Part shown: positions 35,188 through 43,098 of the stretch, piece by piece | How the letters are laid out: each line of letters starts with the position of its first letter | How positions within the stretch are numbered: position 1 is the first letter of the stretch | NCBI GenBank assembly: GCA_015664885.1 | Contig: DQPL01000064.1 | Coordinates: 120,010-184,009, forward strand | Direction of reading: 5' to 3' | DNA from: Gemmatimonadota bacterium | GTDB lineage: Bacteria; Gemmatimonadota; Gemmatimonadetes; Longimicrobiales; Gaopeijiaceae | DNA: 64,000 bases | Notes under the pieces: model-generated | Told to the model about the DNA's origin: nothing | Database searches by the model: none | Seen by the model: the letters and a program-made list of their open reading frames with translations, nothing else | Program-made: the position numbers and the translations under genes

Positions 35188-35691
35188 CTAAAAGCGAAAC
35201 CCGACCGTCAACGCAACATAGTTACGATCGCCGCCGTCCCCCTGGATCTTCACATACCGGGCCTCGGCGAACCCACCAAAGCCCAGCGCCCCGATGCTCG
35301 CGCCCAGGCCACCATGGTAGCCTCGGTTGACCACGGCGTCAGCCGTCGCGCTGTCGTCGTAGCGGTAGCTGCCGAGACCGGCCAGGACGTAGGGGGAGAG
35401 CCCTAGTCCGCCCAAGGAGAGCACGCCGCTGATCGTGCCGTTGATCAACTGGGCCTTTTCGCCGCCCGTCGCCTCGGAGAAGCTGTGGACTTCACCTTCG
35501 GCCCGGACCGAGACCGGGAACACTGGCACACCAACCTGGAGCCCGACGCGGCCATGTTTGCCCGCGTCCACGGCATCGGCGAAATCACCGAGGGGGTTGC
35601 TGATTCCGCCGCCTACCATGAGGCGGGCCTGGGCGTTCAGGGCTGCGGGTAGCACAAGAGCAACAAGCGCCAGAAGCGCGGTACGTCGCAT
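35188..35691 (-). CDS. Small outer-membrane beta-barrel protein
   Basis: A 167-residue protein with a signal peptide (ends ALNAQA) and alternating beta strands (RLMVGGGISNPLGDFADAV, RVGLQVGVPVFPVSVRAEGEV, LSPYVLAGLGSYRY, GYHGGLGASIGALGFGGFAEARY) ending in VALTVGFRF. The terminal Phe and strand pattern indicate an eight-stranded OmpX/OmpW-like barrel. Function unknown. Start ATG at 35691 with AAGGA 7 nt upstream. It lies downstream of moeB on the same strand, about 90 nt apart, and may be a separate unit. Confidence 0.8.
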   Translation of the reverse strand: MRRTALLALVALVLPAALNAQARLMVGGGISNPLGDFADAVDAGKHGRVGLQVGVPVFPVSVRAEGEVHSFSEATGGEKAQLINGTISGVLSLGGLGLSPYVLAGLGSYRYDDSATADAVVNRGYHGGLGASIGALGFGGFAEARYVKIQGDGGDRNYVALTVGFRF

Positions 35692-35778
35692 TGAGTCGTC
35701 CTTGAAATTGGTGTTCAGCCGGTACTCAAGTGTGTCCCCGAGAGCGTGACCCAGCAAGGAACGGGCCCCCGGAGGTTC

Positions 35779-36945
35779 CTACACCACGGGCAGTCCCGGC
35801 TCGACCGACTCCGCCCAAGAGAGAAGCCCTCCCGAGAGGTTGCTTACGGGCCCGTAACCTCCAGCGACGAGCTGCCGGGCGGCGCTCTGGCCCCTCTGGC
35901 CGCTGCGGCAATACACAACCACGGGCGTCTCCTTGGGCACCTCCCCCAAGCGGTCGCCCAATTCCGCGAGCGGGATCAGCCGCGCGCCTCGCTCGGCCAA
36001 ACTGCTCACCGCCCACTCCCAGGGCTCTCGCACGTCGATCAGGTACGGAGGGGTGTCGGAAGCAAGGAGCGCAGCAACCGACGCGGCATCGAGCTCCTCG
36101 AAGTCCTCCGCCGAGTGTAGCGAGCCCTCGCCGGGACGCGTAACTCCACAAAACAGTTCGTAGTCGATCAGACCAGTCTGTGTGGGCGAGTCGCTGCACA
36201 CCGGACACTCCGGATTGCGTCGAAGCGCAATCTCACGCCAGGTCATCTCAAGGGCGTCGAAAATGAGCAGACGACCCGCCAGACCCACGCCTTTACCAAG
36301 CAGGAGCTTGATGGTCTCCATCGCCTGCATCGATCCGATGATTCCTGGAAGGACGCCCAGCACGCCACCCTCGGCGCAGTTGGGCACAAGCCCGGGCGGG
36401 GGCGGCTCGCGAAACAAACAGCGATAACAGGGCCCGCCCTTCGTGGCGAACACCGATACTTGCCCCTCCCAGCGGAAAACGGAGCCATAGACATTCGGAG
36501 TGCCGAGAAGCACGCATGCGTCATTGACGAGGTACCGGGTCGGAAAGTTGTCGGTGCCGTCGACGACCACGTCGTATCCCTTCAGGATCTCGAGCGCATT
36601 TTCGGACGTGAGACGCTGTGGGTGTCCGACGACTTCGACGTGCGGGTTGACGTCCTCGAGCCGATCGGCGGCGCTGTCCAGTTTGTGCCTTCCGACGTCT
36701 CCGGTGCCGTGTAGGATCTGGCGCTGCAGATTGCTCGCGTCCACGTCATCGAAGTCGACGATGCCGATCGTGCCGACCCCCGCAGCCGCCAGGTAAAGCG
36801 CCAGCGGCGATCCCAACCCCCCCGCACCCACGCAAAGCACTCGCCCCGCCTTGAGTCGGAGCTGCCCTTCGAGGCCGACCTCGGGCAAGGCGATGTGCCT
36901 GGCATAGCGATGAAGCTCGCTGCGGGACAACTCGGGATGATCCAT
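35779..36945 (-). CDS. moeB: Molybdopterin-synthase adenylyltransferase MoeB with C-terminal rhodanese domain
   Basis: A 388-residue E1-like enzyme. Residues about 1-245 are the ThiF/MoeB domain: RYARHIALPEVGLEGQ, the ATP loop GAGGLGSPLALYLAAAGVG, DFDDVDASNLQRQILH, DGTDNFPTRYLVND, and two CxxC zinc sites (CYRC and CPVC). Residues about 270-388 form a rhodanese with the active Cys in VVYCRSGQRGQSAA. MoeB adenylates the C-terminal Gly of MoaD or ThiS; with a rhodanese it can also supply sulfur. The partner small protein is not here. I chose the ATG at 36945, where homology begins; the frame is open to 37005. A perfect palindrome at 37050-37069 lies between it and the divergent blaI. Confidence 0.92.
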   Translation of the reverse strand: MDHPELSRSELHRYARHIALPEVGLEGQLRLKAGRVLCVGAGGLGSPLALYLAAAGVGTIGIVDFDDVDASNLQRQILHGTGDVGRHKLDSAADRLEDVNPHVEVVGHPQRLTSENALEILKGYDVVVDGTDNFPTRYLVNDACVLLGTPNVYGSVFRWEGQVSVFATKGGPCYRCLFREPPPPGLVPNCAEGGVLGVLPGIIGSMQAMETIKLLLGKGVGLAGRLLIFDALEMTWREIALRRNPECPVCSDSPTQTGLIDYELFCGVTRPGEGSLHSAEDFEELDAASVAALLASDTPPYLIDVREPWEWAVSSLAERGARLIPLAELGDRLGEVPKETPVVVYCRSGQRGQSAARQLVAGGYGPVSNLSGGLLSWAESVEPGLPVV

Positions 36946-37049
36946 GGTGGGTTGCACCCGCACATCCCACCGGAGTTCCCCCGAACGTGCAGGCCATCGG
37001 GGCACACGCCCGCACGTGTCGCTCGTTGGCTCGCGAACGTCTGTTATGG

Positions 37050-37069
37050 CATACGAAGTCGTTCGTATG
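37050..37069. promoter_or_regulatory. Palindromic operator between moeB and blaI
   Basis: CATACGAA-GTCG-TTCGTATG: perfect 8-bp arms around a 4-nt centre. TAATAC (37073-37078) just after it could be a -10 box for blaI. BlaI/MecI regulators bind palindromes of similar size that overlap promoters, so this is the likely autoregulatory site of the blaI-like gene 74 nt downstream. Confidence 0.65.
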
Positions 37070-37142
37070 AAGTAATACGTGGCGCGCGCGGGGCGAGCCT
37101 ATCGCCTAATGGTGCATCGAAGAGGACGGGACGGGGGGAGGC

Positions 37143-37529
37143 ATGGCCAAGGGTCGCACCTTCACCGAACGGGAGTTCGACATCATGAACATCCTGTGGG
37201 GGGAAGGATCCGGAACGGTCGCGGAGGTTCGGGAGGACCTGCCGCACCTGCTGGGATATACTGGCGTTCTAAAGATGCTCCAGATTCTGGAAGAAAAGGG
37301 AATGGTACGCCACGAGTAGGAAGGGAGAGCCTACAGGTACTTTGCAGTGGTGAAGCCCGCCGACGTCGGCGGACGCGCGCTCGGGCGGATCGTCGATACG
37401 ATCTTTCAGGGCTCCACCGAGATGGCGCTCGCTCGCCTCGTGTCGGGACGCAGACTCGAGGCCGACGAGGTGCAGCGGATGAAGGCTCTACTGGACGCGG
37501 CAGCCTATGAGAACGGGAGTGACGGGTAG
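37143..37529 (+). pseudogene. BlaI/MecI-family repressor interrupted by an amber codon
   Basis: A 128-codon gene with a TAG at 37317-37319 (codon 59). Before it: FTEREFDIMNILWGEGSGTVAEVRED, YTGVLKMLQILEEKGMVRHE, the winged-helix domain of BlaI/MecI. After it, in the same frame: EGRAYRYFAVVKPADVGGRALGRIVDTIFQGS and the dimerisation helices to the stop at 37527. Relatives usually have Glu, Lys or Arg there, so one base change (such as GAG or AAG to TAG) explains the stop. It is either a recent nonsense mutation or a sequencing error. No blaR-type sensor protease gene follows; the neighbour is a convergent DUF2723 gene. Confidence 0.8.
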
Positions 37530-37542
37530 CAAGGCTAGGAGC

Positions 37543-39738
37543 CTACTGGATTGGCGTCCCTCGCACTCCGCCCTGCGCCACGATCTGGAAGCTGAGCGAG
37601 TCGTCCTCTAGGCGCCGCACCAACTCCGGGTCCCGGCCCGCCACTCGTGCGACGTCCGCCAACTGCAGCGCCATCGCGAAGTACTGCCACGGAATGTTCA
37701 GCGTGGAGCGGTCCGACCAGATGGCTCGCTCCCTGATGCCCCGGAATTCGTACACGTTCTCATACAGCTCGAGCGACCGATCGATGTCGTACCACACTCC
37801 GCCGTGGTCATCGCTGCCCTGCACCCAGTTGGCGGGCAGCACCGCGTCGAGGGACCGCATTTCGAGCTTCACCACGAGCCCGTGACGCACCCCCCACCGC
37901 TCGAGACCCAACTCGCCCATCATGCCTCCAGCCGAAGCGAAGTAGATCGGACGCTCATCGATCGAGTCGTGAATGATCGAGAGCGCGAGCTGGTGCGCGC
38001 GGTCGAGGATCATGTCGGCAGGATAGCGCACCACGATTCCGGGGAATGAAATCGGCAGGTCCTCCTGCAGGCGCGCCGCAGCGACCTGATCCATTTGCTC
38101 CGCCGAGAGGTCGACGATCGGTTCCGTGGGCAGGCCGGGATCCGTGAAGAGGCCTGGCGCCAGCTCCGGATCGAACACCCGCTGACGGTCGGGGCGAGTC
38201 AGTGCCTGCAACTGCTTCGGGTACCACGTGGTCATCAGGTATTGACCCACGATGACGGTCACGTCCTGACGGATGCCCTCGACCTCCTGCAAATACCAGA
38301 GGGGGAACGTGTCGTTGTCTCCGTCGGTGAAGAGCACGCCATACGGTTCAACACTCATCAACAGGTCGAACGCCCAGTCGCGGGCCGCGTAGTCGCCGGC
38401 TCGGGACACCCAACTCCAATTCATGATGAGGGGAATCACCGCGATGAGCAGAACCGGCGCCGAGCGGGTGTACCGGCGAACGCCACCTGCCGCGCCCGCG
38501 AGGGCATGCCAGACCCAAGCCAGTCCTATGCCCGCCAACGATCCCCACAGCAAGAAACTGCCGACGTAGAAGTAGTCTCGTTCGCGTACCTCATGGTACA
38601 GTACCCGGTCGGTGATTTCCGGTGATAGGGAGTATCCGTACTTGAAGTTCAACTGGATGACGAGCCCGACGGACAAAGTCCCTAAGAGCACGAGTAGGTA
38701 CGAGAAGATCGCCCGGTCGGCCCGCCAGGCAGCGTAAAGCCCCAAAGCTCCCAACGCGGCGAAGAGAAGGGAAAACGGCACCCTCACCGTTCCCGGAAGC
38801 TCGGACGCATCCGCCCCCCGAGCCCACTGCCAATCGAAGTACTGCAGGTACATGGCCGCCTGGGCGCGGAAGGGAGCCTTGCGCTGCGTAACCGGAGGCG
38901 TTTGGTATTGCTTGCGCGTCAAGTTGTCCGCCAACATCGGACAGCCCGACTTTCCGTTCGTGTAAATTGCCTGAGCCGCGCCCACGAGGGACTCACAAGT
39001 CGGAGCACCCTCGTTGATGATCGGATCGAGCGCGGCACGCACAGGAAGCACGAAATTGAACGACAGTCCGAGAAGCACGAGCGGCACAACGCGAACGAGA
39101 AACGACTTGCGGAGTAGGACGGCCGGCGCGGTCATCAAGATCAAGATCCCGAGCGCTGGCGCCGGCAGCACCGACATGAGGTGGTTCGTCGAACCGAGCG
39201 CCATCAAGAAGATGGCCAGCAGCAGATAGCGCTCACCGCCGGCAACGTCTTTTTGATCCCGCCAGCGCACGGCGAGCCAGCTCACAGCCGCGATGATGAG
39301 CACGCTGATGGTGTACACCTTCTCATTCACCGTGGACTGGCCCCAAACGGTGAACGCGGTGGCGCCAATGAGCGCGGCCGCGGCAGCACCAGCAATCGCG
39401 AACCGTCGTGCGTCGAAGAAGCTGGAGATCACCCGGTGCGCAACCAAGAACAGGAAGCTGGAAGCCGCCGCGCTGGTTACTGCGGCGAGTAGATTGATGC
39501 GCACCGCTACGGGCAGCCCGAGAGGCGCCAAGAGCAGGCTCCAGGTCCTGGCGAGCACCACGAAAAGCGGGTTTCCCGGTGGGTGAGGGATTCCCAGGAT
39601 GTGAGCCGTGGCAATGTACTCGCTGGCGTCCCAAAAAGTCGTAGAGGGCGCAAGAGTGAGCACGTATACGATGAGAATGCACACGCCCACGATCGCGGCA
39701 GCGCCGTACGCGGGCTTGTACTCGTTCATCTCGCCCAT
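37543..39738 (-). CDS. DUF2723 membrane protein (GT117-type glycosyltransferase family)
   Basis: A 731-residue integral membrane protein. About 11-12 membrane spans fill the first 460 residues; the DUF2723 signature is DASEYIATAHILGIPHPPGNPLFVVLAR near residue 40, where the Asp and Glu are the expected catalytic acidic residues of this GT-C-like fold. A soluble C-terminal domain (about residues 460-731, GVLFTDGDNDTFPLWYLQEVEGIRQDVTVI) is typical. Members are putative polyprenol-phosphate-sugar-dependent protein or lipid glycosyltransferases. I chose the ATG at 39738, 6 nt after GGAG; the frame is open from a GTG at 39750. It lies between blaI and an exported PLP enzyme gene and appears monocistronic. 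Confidence 0.85.
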   Translation of the reverse strand: MGEMNEYKPAYGAAAIVGVCILIVYVLTLAPSTTFWDASEYIATAHILGIPHPPGNPLFVVLARTWSLLLAPLGLPVAVRINLLAAVTSAAASSFLFLVAHRVISSFFDARRFAIAGAAAAALIGATAFTVWGQSTVNEKVYTISVLIIAAVSWLAVRWRDQKDVAGGERYLLLAIFLMALGSTNHLMSVLPAPALGILILMTAPAVLLRKSFLVRVVPLVLLGLSFNFVLPVRAALDPIINEGAPTCESLVGAAQAIYTNGKSGCPMLADNLTRKQYQTPPVTQRKAPFRAQAAMYLQYFDWQWARGADASELPGTVRVPFSLLFAALGALGLYAAWRADRAIFSYLLVLLGTLSVGLVIQLNFKYGYSLSPEITDRVLYHEVRERDYFYVGSFLLWGSLAGIGLAWVWHALAGAAGGVRRYTRSAPVLLIAVIPLIMNWSWVSRAGDYAARDWAFDLLMSVEPYGVLFTDGDNDTFPLWYLQEVEGIRQDVTVIVGQYLMTTWYPKQLQALTRPDRQRVFDPELAPGLFTDPGLPTEPIVDLSAEQMDQVAAARLQEDLPISFPGIVVRYPADMILDRAHQLALSIIHDSIDERPIYFASAGGMMGELGLERWGVRHGLVVKLEMRSLDAVLPANWVQGSDDHGGVWYDIDRSLELYENVYEFRGIRERAIWSDRSTLNIPWQYFAMALQLADVARVAGRDPELVRRLEDDSLSFQIVAQGGVRGTPIQ

Positions 39739-39757
39739 CTGGGTCTCCACCCTTGAC

Positions 39758-41017
39758 CTATCCCCTGGCTGGGATGCCGCTGCGAGCTACGCCGGACAGC
39801 AGCTCCAATACGCGCTCGATTTCGTCCGGGCCATTGTAGATGTGAGTGGAGAGACGCATCCAACCGTAGTCGTACTCTCCGATCACTCTCGTCCGAATGC
39901 GCGCGGTGCGCGAAAGGTGACCCTGGAGCGCCGACGACTCCACCCCCTCTATCTGGAATGAGATCATCGCTGCGCGCATATTGTTGTCCGAAGGTGTTGC
40001 CAGCGTGACGCCCGAGATCGACGCCAGGCCGTCTTGCAGCAGTCCCTGCAAGTAGCGGACGCGACCCTCTACACGATCCATGCCGATGGCCAGAAAGAAC
40101 TCGCAGGCGGCCAACAGGCCGGCCAACCGGGACTCGTCCATGGTGCCCATGTGGTTGAATCGCTGCGCCCCCAGCGAGAGGTCGTCCCAGCCGCCTGAAG
40201 CGAGCGTGGGCCACAACCGCTCGCGCCATCCCTCGCTGATGTAGAGAAGCCCCGTACCCTGAGGCGCGAGCAGCCACTTGTGGGGCGAGCTCGCATAGAA
40301 GTCACCACCGAGTTCGCCCAGATCGAGTCGCATCATGCCCGGCGGGTGCGCCCCGTCAACCGCAAGCACGATGCCTCGTTCGGCACAGCGGTCGGCGAGC
40401 TCGCGGATCGGAAGGATCGTGCCCGTTGTGAACGTGAGATGCGATACGCACATCACCCTGGTCCGGTCGGTGACACCGGACCACACCGCCTCGAGCAATT
40501 CGTCTGGGGAGAGCGCCGGGACGGGCAAAGCCACCACGCGCAGCGGAAGGCCCTGGCGGGTCGTCACTAGCCTCCAGGGCTCGAGGCCTCCGATGTGCTC
40601 ATGGTCGGTCGTGAGCACTTCGTCTCCGGGCGCGAGCTCGATGCCGTGCGCGACGAAGTTCATCGCCTCGGTCGTATTGCGGGGGAAGACGAAGCCATCG
40701 GCGTCTCCACCCAGCAAGGAGGAGAGCGACTGCTTGAGATCGTCCCAAGCGACTCCGGGCGGGTACGTCATGGCTACGCGACGGGTGTGCTCGGTCACCG
40801 CATCGACAACGATGTGTGGAGACGGGCCCAGCGTACCGTTGTTGAGATATATGCGGTCCGGCGGGATCAGGAACTGGGCGCGCACGAGTCCCCAAAACGG
40901 CTCATCCGTAGGTGCACCGCCCGGGGCGAGTTGCTGTGCGAGCGCTTCCACCGTCCTCGGCCACGTCAGCGTGGCTCCCCCTAGGACGGAGAGAAAGCTT
41001 CTACGGTCTAAGGACAT
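39758..41017 (-). CDS. TAT-exported class V aminotransferase-fold PLP enzyme
   Basis: A 419-residue PLP enzyme with a twin-arginine signal (DRRSFLSVLGGATLTW), so it is exported folded with its cofactor. Class V features: IYLNNGTLGPSPHIVVDAV, NTTEAMNFVAHG, TTDHEHIGG, the cofactor Asp in VLAVDGAHPPGMM, and the Schiff-base Lys in YASSPHKWLLAPQGTG. It resembles isopenicillin-N epimerase and cysteine-desulfurase-like proteins; the true reaction is unknown, perhaps epimerisation or lyase chemistry on an amino acid or peptide. Start ATG at 41017. A gene for an exported RidA protein ends 26 nt upstream on the same strand, so the two probably form an operon and work in the same compartment. Confidence 0.88.
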   Translation of the reverse strand: MSLDRRSFLSVLGGATLTWPRTVEALAQQLAPGGAPTDEPFWGLVRAQFLIPPDRIYLNNGTLGPSPHIVVDAVTEHTRRVAMTYPPGVAWDDLKQSLSSLLGGDADGFVFPRNTTEAMNFVAHGIELAPGDEVLTTDHEHIGGLEPWRLVTTRQGLPLRVVALPVPALSPDELLEAVWSGVTDRTRVMCVSHLTFTTGTILPIRELADRCAERGIVLAVDGAHPPGMMRLDLGELGGDFYASSPHKWLLAPQGTGLLYISEGWRERLWPTLASGGWDDLSLGAQRFNHMGTMDESRLAGLLAACEFFLAIGMDRVEGRVRYLQGLLQDGLASISGVTLATPSDNNMRAAMISFQIEGVESSALQGHLSRTARIRTRVIGEYDYGWMRLSTHIYNGPDEIERVLELLSGVARSGIPARG

Positions 41018-41043
41018 CGGTCCGAGCCCGGAAGGTCGTTCTC

Positions 41044-41487
41044 CTAGTTCTTCACCGCGATGAAGCTGATCTCGATGGACGCTCCCGCCACCAGGCCAGC
41101 TACGGCCACCGTGACCCGAGACGGTGCCGGGAAGGACTGAAAGTAGGACGTGTAGGCTTCGTTCATCTCACCGAAGTCATCGATATCGGCGAGGTAGACA
41201 ACCGCGCGCACGGTGTTTTCGAGCGTCATGCCCAGCTCTTCGAGCAACTCCTCGAAGGAGCGCATGATGTTGTGCGTCTCCACCGCGACCCGCCCCTCGG
41301 CCAATGACCGCGTCTCGCCGGAAGCCCCGATCTTGCCCGAGAGCCAGTACGTGTCGCCAACCTGGATGGCAGGACTGAACGGTCGCCCCTGCCGGGCCTG
41401 GTGCGCGATGCGGGGGCCGTCCTGAGCCGCAGCAGGTACCGCGACGAGCATGGCCAGAAACGCCAAGAACAACGATGCGCGCTTCAT
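41044..41487 (-). CDS. Exported RidA/YjgF-family protein
   Basis: A 147-residue protein: a signal peptide (ends VPAAAQDG) followed by a complete RidA domain with IQVGDTYWLSGKIGASG, THNIMRSFEELLEELGMTLENTVRAVVYLADIDDFGEMNEAY and PAPSRVTVAVAGLVAGASIEISFIAV. The conserved Arg (PSRVTV) and the Glu near the end (IEISF) that bind imine intermediates are present. RidA enzymes deaminate reactive enamines made by PLP enzymes. Here it is exported and precedes an exported PLP enzyme, which is a sensible pairing. Start ATG at 41487 with GGAGG 6 nt upstream. It diverges from an alpha/beta hydrolase gene. Confidence 0.9.
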   Translation of the reverse strand: MKRASLFLAFLAMLVAVPAAAQDGPRIAHQARQGRPFSPAIQVGDTYWLSGKIGASGETRSLAEGRVAVETHNIMRSFEELLEELGMTLENTVRAVVYLADIDDFGEMNEAYTSYFQSFPAPSRVTVAVAGLVAGASIEISFIAVKN

Positions 41488-41525
41488 GATGGTCCTCCAT
41501 TGTTGGCTGGGCTTACCGAGCGCAG

Positions 41526-42731
41526 ATGATGCCGGCCAGAGGCGCCGGGAGCAAGCGTACGTCATCTCTCCTGCTCGTCTACGTCGTCCGCCTGCTGGCG
41601 ATGCGAGTCGCCCCGCGGGTAGCTTTCGCCATGGCGATATCGTTTCCCCGCACCCTCCGGTACGCTCGGACCTGGCTGACAGGCCGAGATGACTTGTTGC
41701 AAGACGAGATCATGTTGGACCGGGACGGCACGAGCATTCCCGCGACGCTTCTGAGACCCAGAGCCCCGGCTTCGGCGCTGCCCGCGTGGGTCGTGATGCA
41801 TGGTATTACGCGGGCTGGCCGGGCGCACGCCCAATTGGTTCGGTTCGCCCGTTCGGTCGCCTCGACAGGCGCCGTGGTCATCATTCCGGAGGTGCCCGAA
41901 TGGCGACAACTCAACTTGGCACCACATCTGACGGCTCCCACCATCCGCAGCGCAATCGATGCCCTAAGGACGCATCCAGATGTGCATAAAGGTCGATTCG
42001 GGCTGGTCGGGTTCTCCTTTGGTGCGCCGCACACCGTCGCAGCGGCGGGTGATCCCGGGCTCCGATCCGATATCGCGGGCGCGGTGAGCTTCGGGGGATA
42101 TTGTGACCTCGGGCGGACGATCCACTTCATGATGACCGGCGAACACGAGCACAACGGTGACGCCTTCTCTCTGCGACCCGACCCGTACGGCCGTTGGATT
42201 GTGGCTGCGAACTATCTCACCGACGCCGCCGGCTACGAGGACGCGGTCGACGTGGCAGACGCACTCCGGCGACTCGCCCTTTTGGCCGGAGATACCGGGG
42301 CCCCGGCGTGGAGCCCGGAGTACGACCTCGCCAAAGTCCAGATGGCCGCGGGGCTCGCGCCCGATCGTCGCGAGCTGTTCGACCTGATCGCGCCTCCCTC
42401 CAACCGCCAACCCGACGCGGCGCGGGGAGCAGAGATGGCGGCGCTGCTCACCGAAGGCGGAAAGCGAGTACAGCCGCACATGGATCCTGCGCAGTCACTG
42501 TCTGACGTCGCGTGCCCGGTCCATATCCTCCATGGGCGATTCGACCATCTCATCCCCTTCTCGGAGGGATTTCGGCTGCGGCAGGCGTTACCTCCCCAGG
42601 CGAAAGCCTATGCGACGGTCACACGGCTGTTCGGGCACTCCGCGCAGGACCCGTTTCCGTCCCCGCTTCAGGCGCTGCGCGAGATTCCAATCCTATTCGG
42701 CGCGCTGGCTCGGGTCTTCGGCATGATGTAG
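41526..42731 (+). CDS. Alpha/beta hydrolase (dienelactone-hydrolase/acyl-peptidase-like)
   Basis: Up to 401 residues; the true start could be the ATG at 41526, 41601 or 41631, as none has a good ribosome binding site. The N-terminus (LLLVYVVRLLAM) may be a membrane anchor. A lipase-like core follows: PAWVVMHGITRAGRAHAQL (oxyanion region), the nucleophile elbow GLVGFSFGAPHTVAAA, a long insert (about residues 205-310), then PVHILHGRFDHLIPFSEGF with the catalytic Asp and LFGHSAQDP with the His. Substrate unknown. The 3' end overlaps the end of the minus-strand hypothetical gene at 42693. Confidence 0.78.
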   Translation: MMPARGAGSKRTSSLLLVYVVRLLAMRVAPRVAFAMAISFPRTLRYARTWLTGRDDLLQDEIMLDRDGTSIPATLLRPRAPASALPAWVVMHGITRAGRAHAQLVRFARSVASTGAVVIIPEVPEWRQLNLAPHLTAPTIRSAIDALRTHPDVHKGRFGLVGFSFGAPHTVAAAGDPGLRSDIAGAVSFGGYCDLGRTIHFMMTGEHEHNGDAFSLRPDPYGRWIVAANYLTDAAGYEDAVDVADALRRLALLAGDTGAPAWSPEYDLAKVQMAAGLAPDRRELFDLIAPPSNRQPDAARGAEMAALLTEGGKRVQPHMDPAQSLSDVACPVHILHGRFDHLIPFSEGFRLRQALPPQAKAYATVTRLFGHSAQDPFPSPLQALREIPILFGALARVFGMM

Positions 42732-43034
42732 CAGCTTGTCAGCCCCCGCCGGATCGTTCGCCTCGCGAAGCGCGGTTACCAACTCCCGGATTTCGCTCGC
42801 CTGGCCCTCACGTTCCAGCTCGGGGGTGGCCAAGAACCTATCGAGTGCGGAAACCAATGCGTCCGGATCGGCATCCATCCTGTTGTCAGGCTCGGCTCCC
42901 CGGGATGGCTCTTCCGGCACCGCTTGCCAGGTCAGGTCGTCGGCCGCGGAGTCGACCCGCCCCTCACCATCGCTTGGTGGCGCGGGCTGGTGTGACGACC
43001 CGCTCAACTCCTTTTTCTCGTCCGAATCGGACAT
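42693..43034 (-). CDS. Small acidic protein of unknown function
   Basis: A 113-residue, strongly acidic protein. The first 55 residues are disordered-looking (EKKELSGSSHQPAPPSDGEG), and the second half (DALVSALDRFLATPELEREGQASEIRELVTALREAND) predicts amphipathic helices. No family recognised. Start ATG at 43034 with AGG 6 nt upstream. It overlaps the 3' end of the hydrolase gene by 39 nt on the opposite strand and lies downstream of the rhodanese fusion on the same strand. Probably real, moderately uncertain. Confidence 0.45.
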   Translation of the reverse strand: MSDSDEKKELSGSSHQPAPPSDGEGRVDSAADDLTWQAVPEEPSRGAEPDNRMDADPDALVSALDRFLATPELEREGQASEIRELVTALREANDPAGADKLLHHAEDPSQRAE

Positions 43035-43098
43035 TCTGACCTGGGAATCTTCATGGCACTAGGGAGGGGGACGCCCCGATCTAGGGCATCTCCCGCTT

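Noticed and set aside
37317..37319. TAG in the blaI-like gene read as pyrrolysine or suppressed
   Set aside because: Pyrrolysine is not expected in this gene family or lineage and nothing supports suppression; the neighbouring residue in relatives is an ordinary Glu, Lys or Arg.
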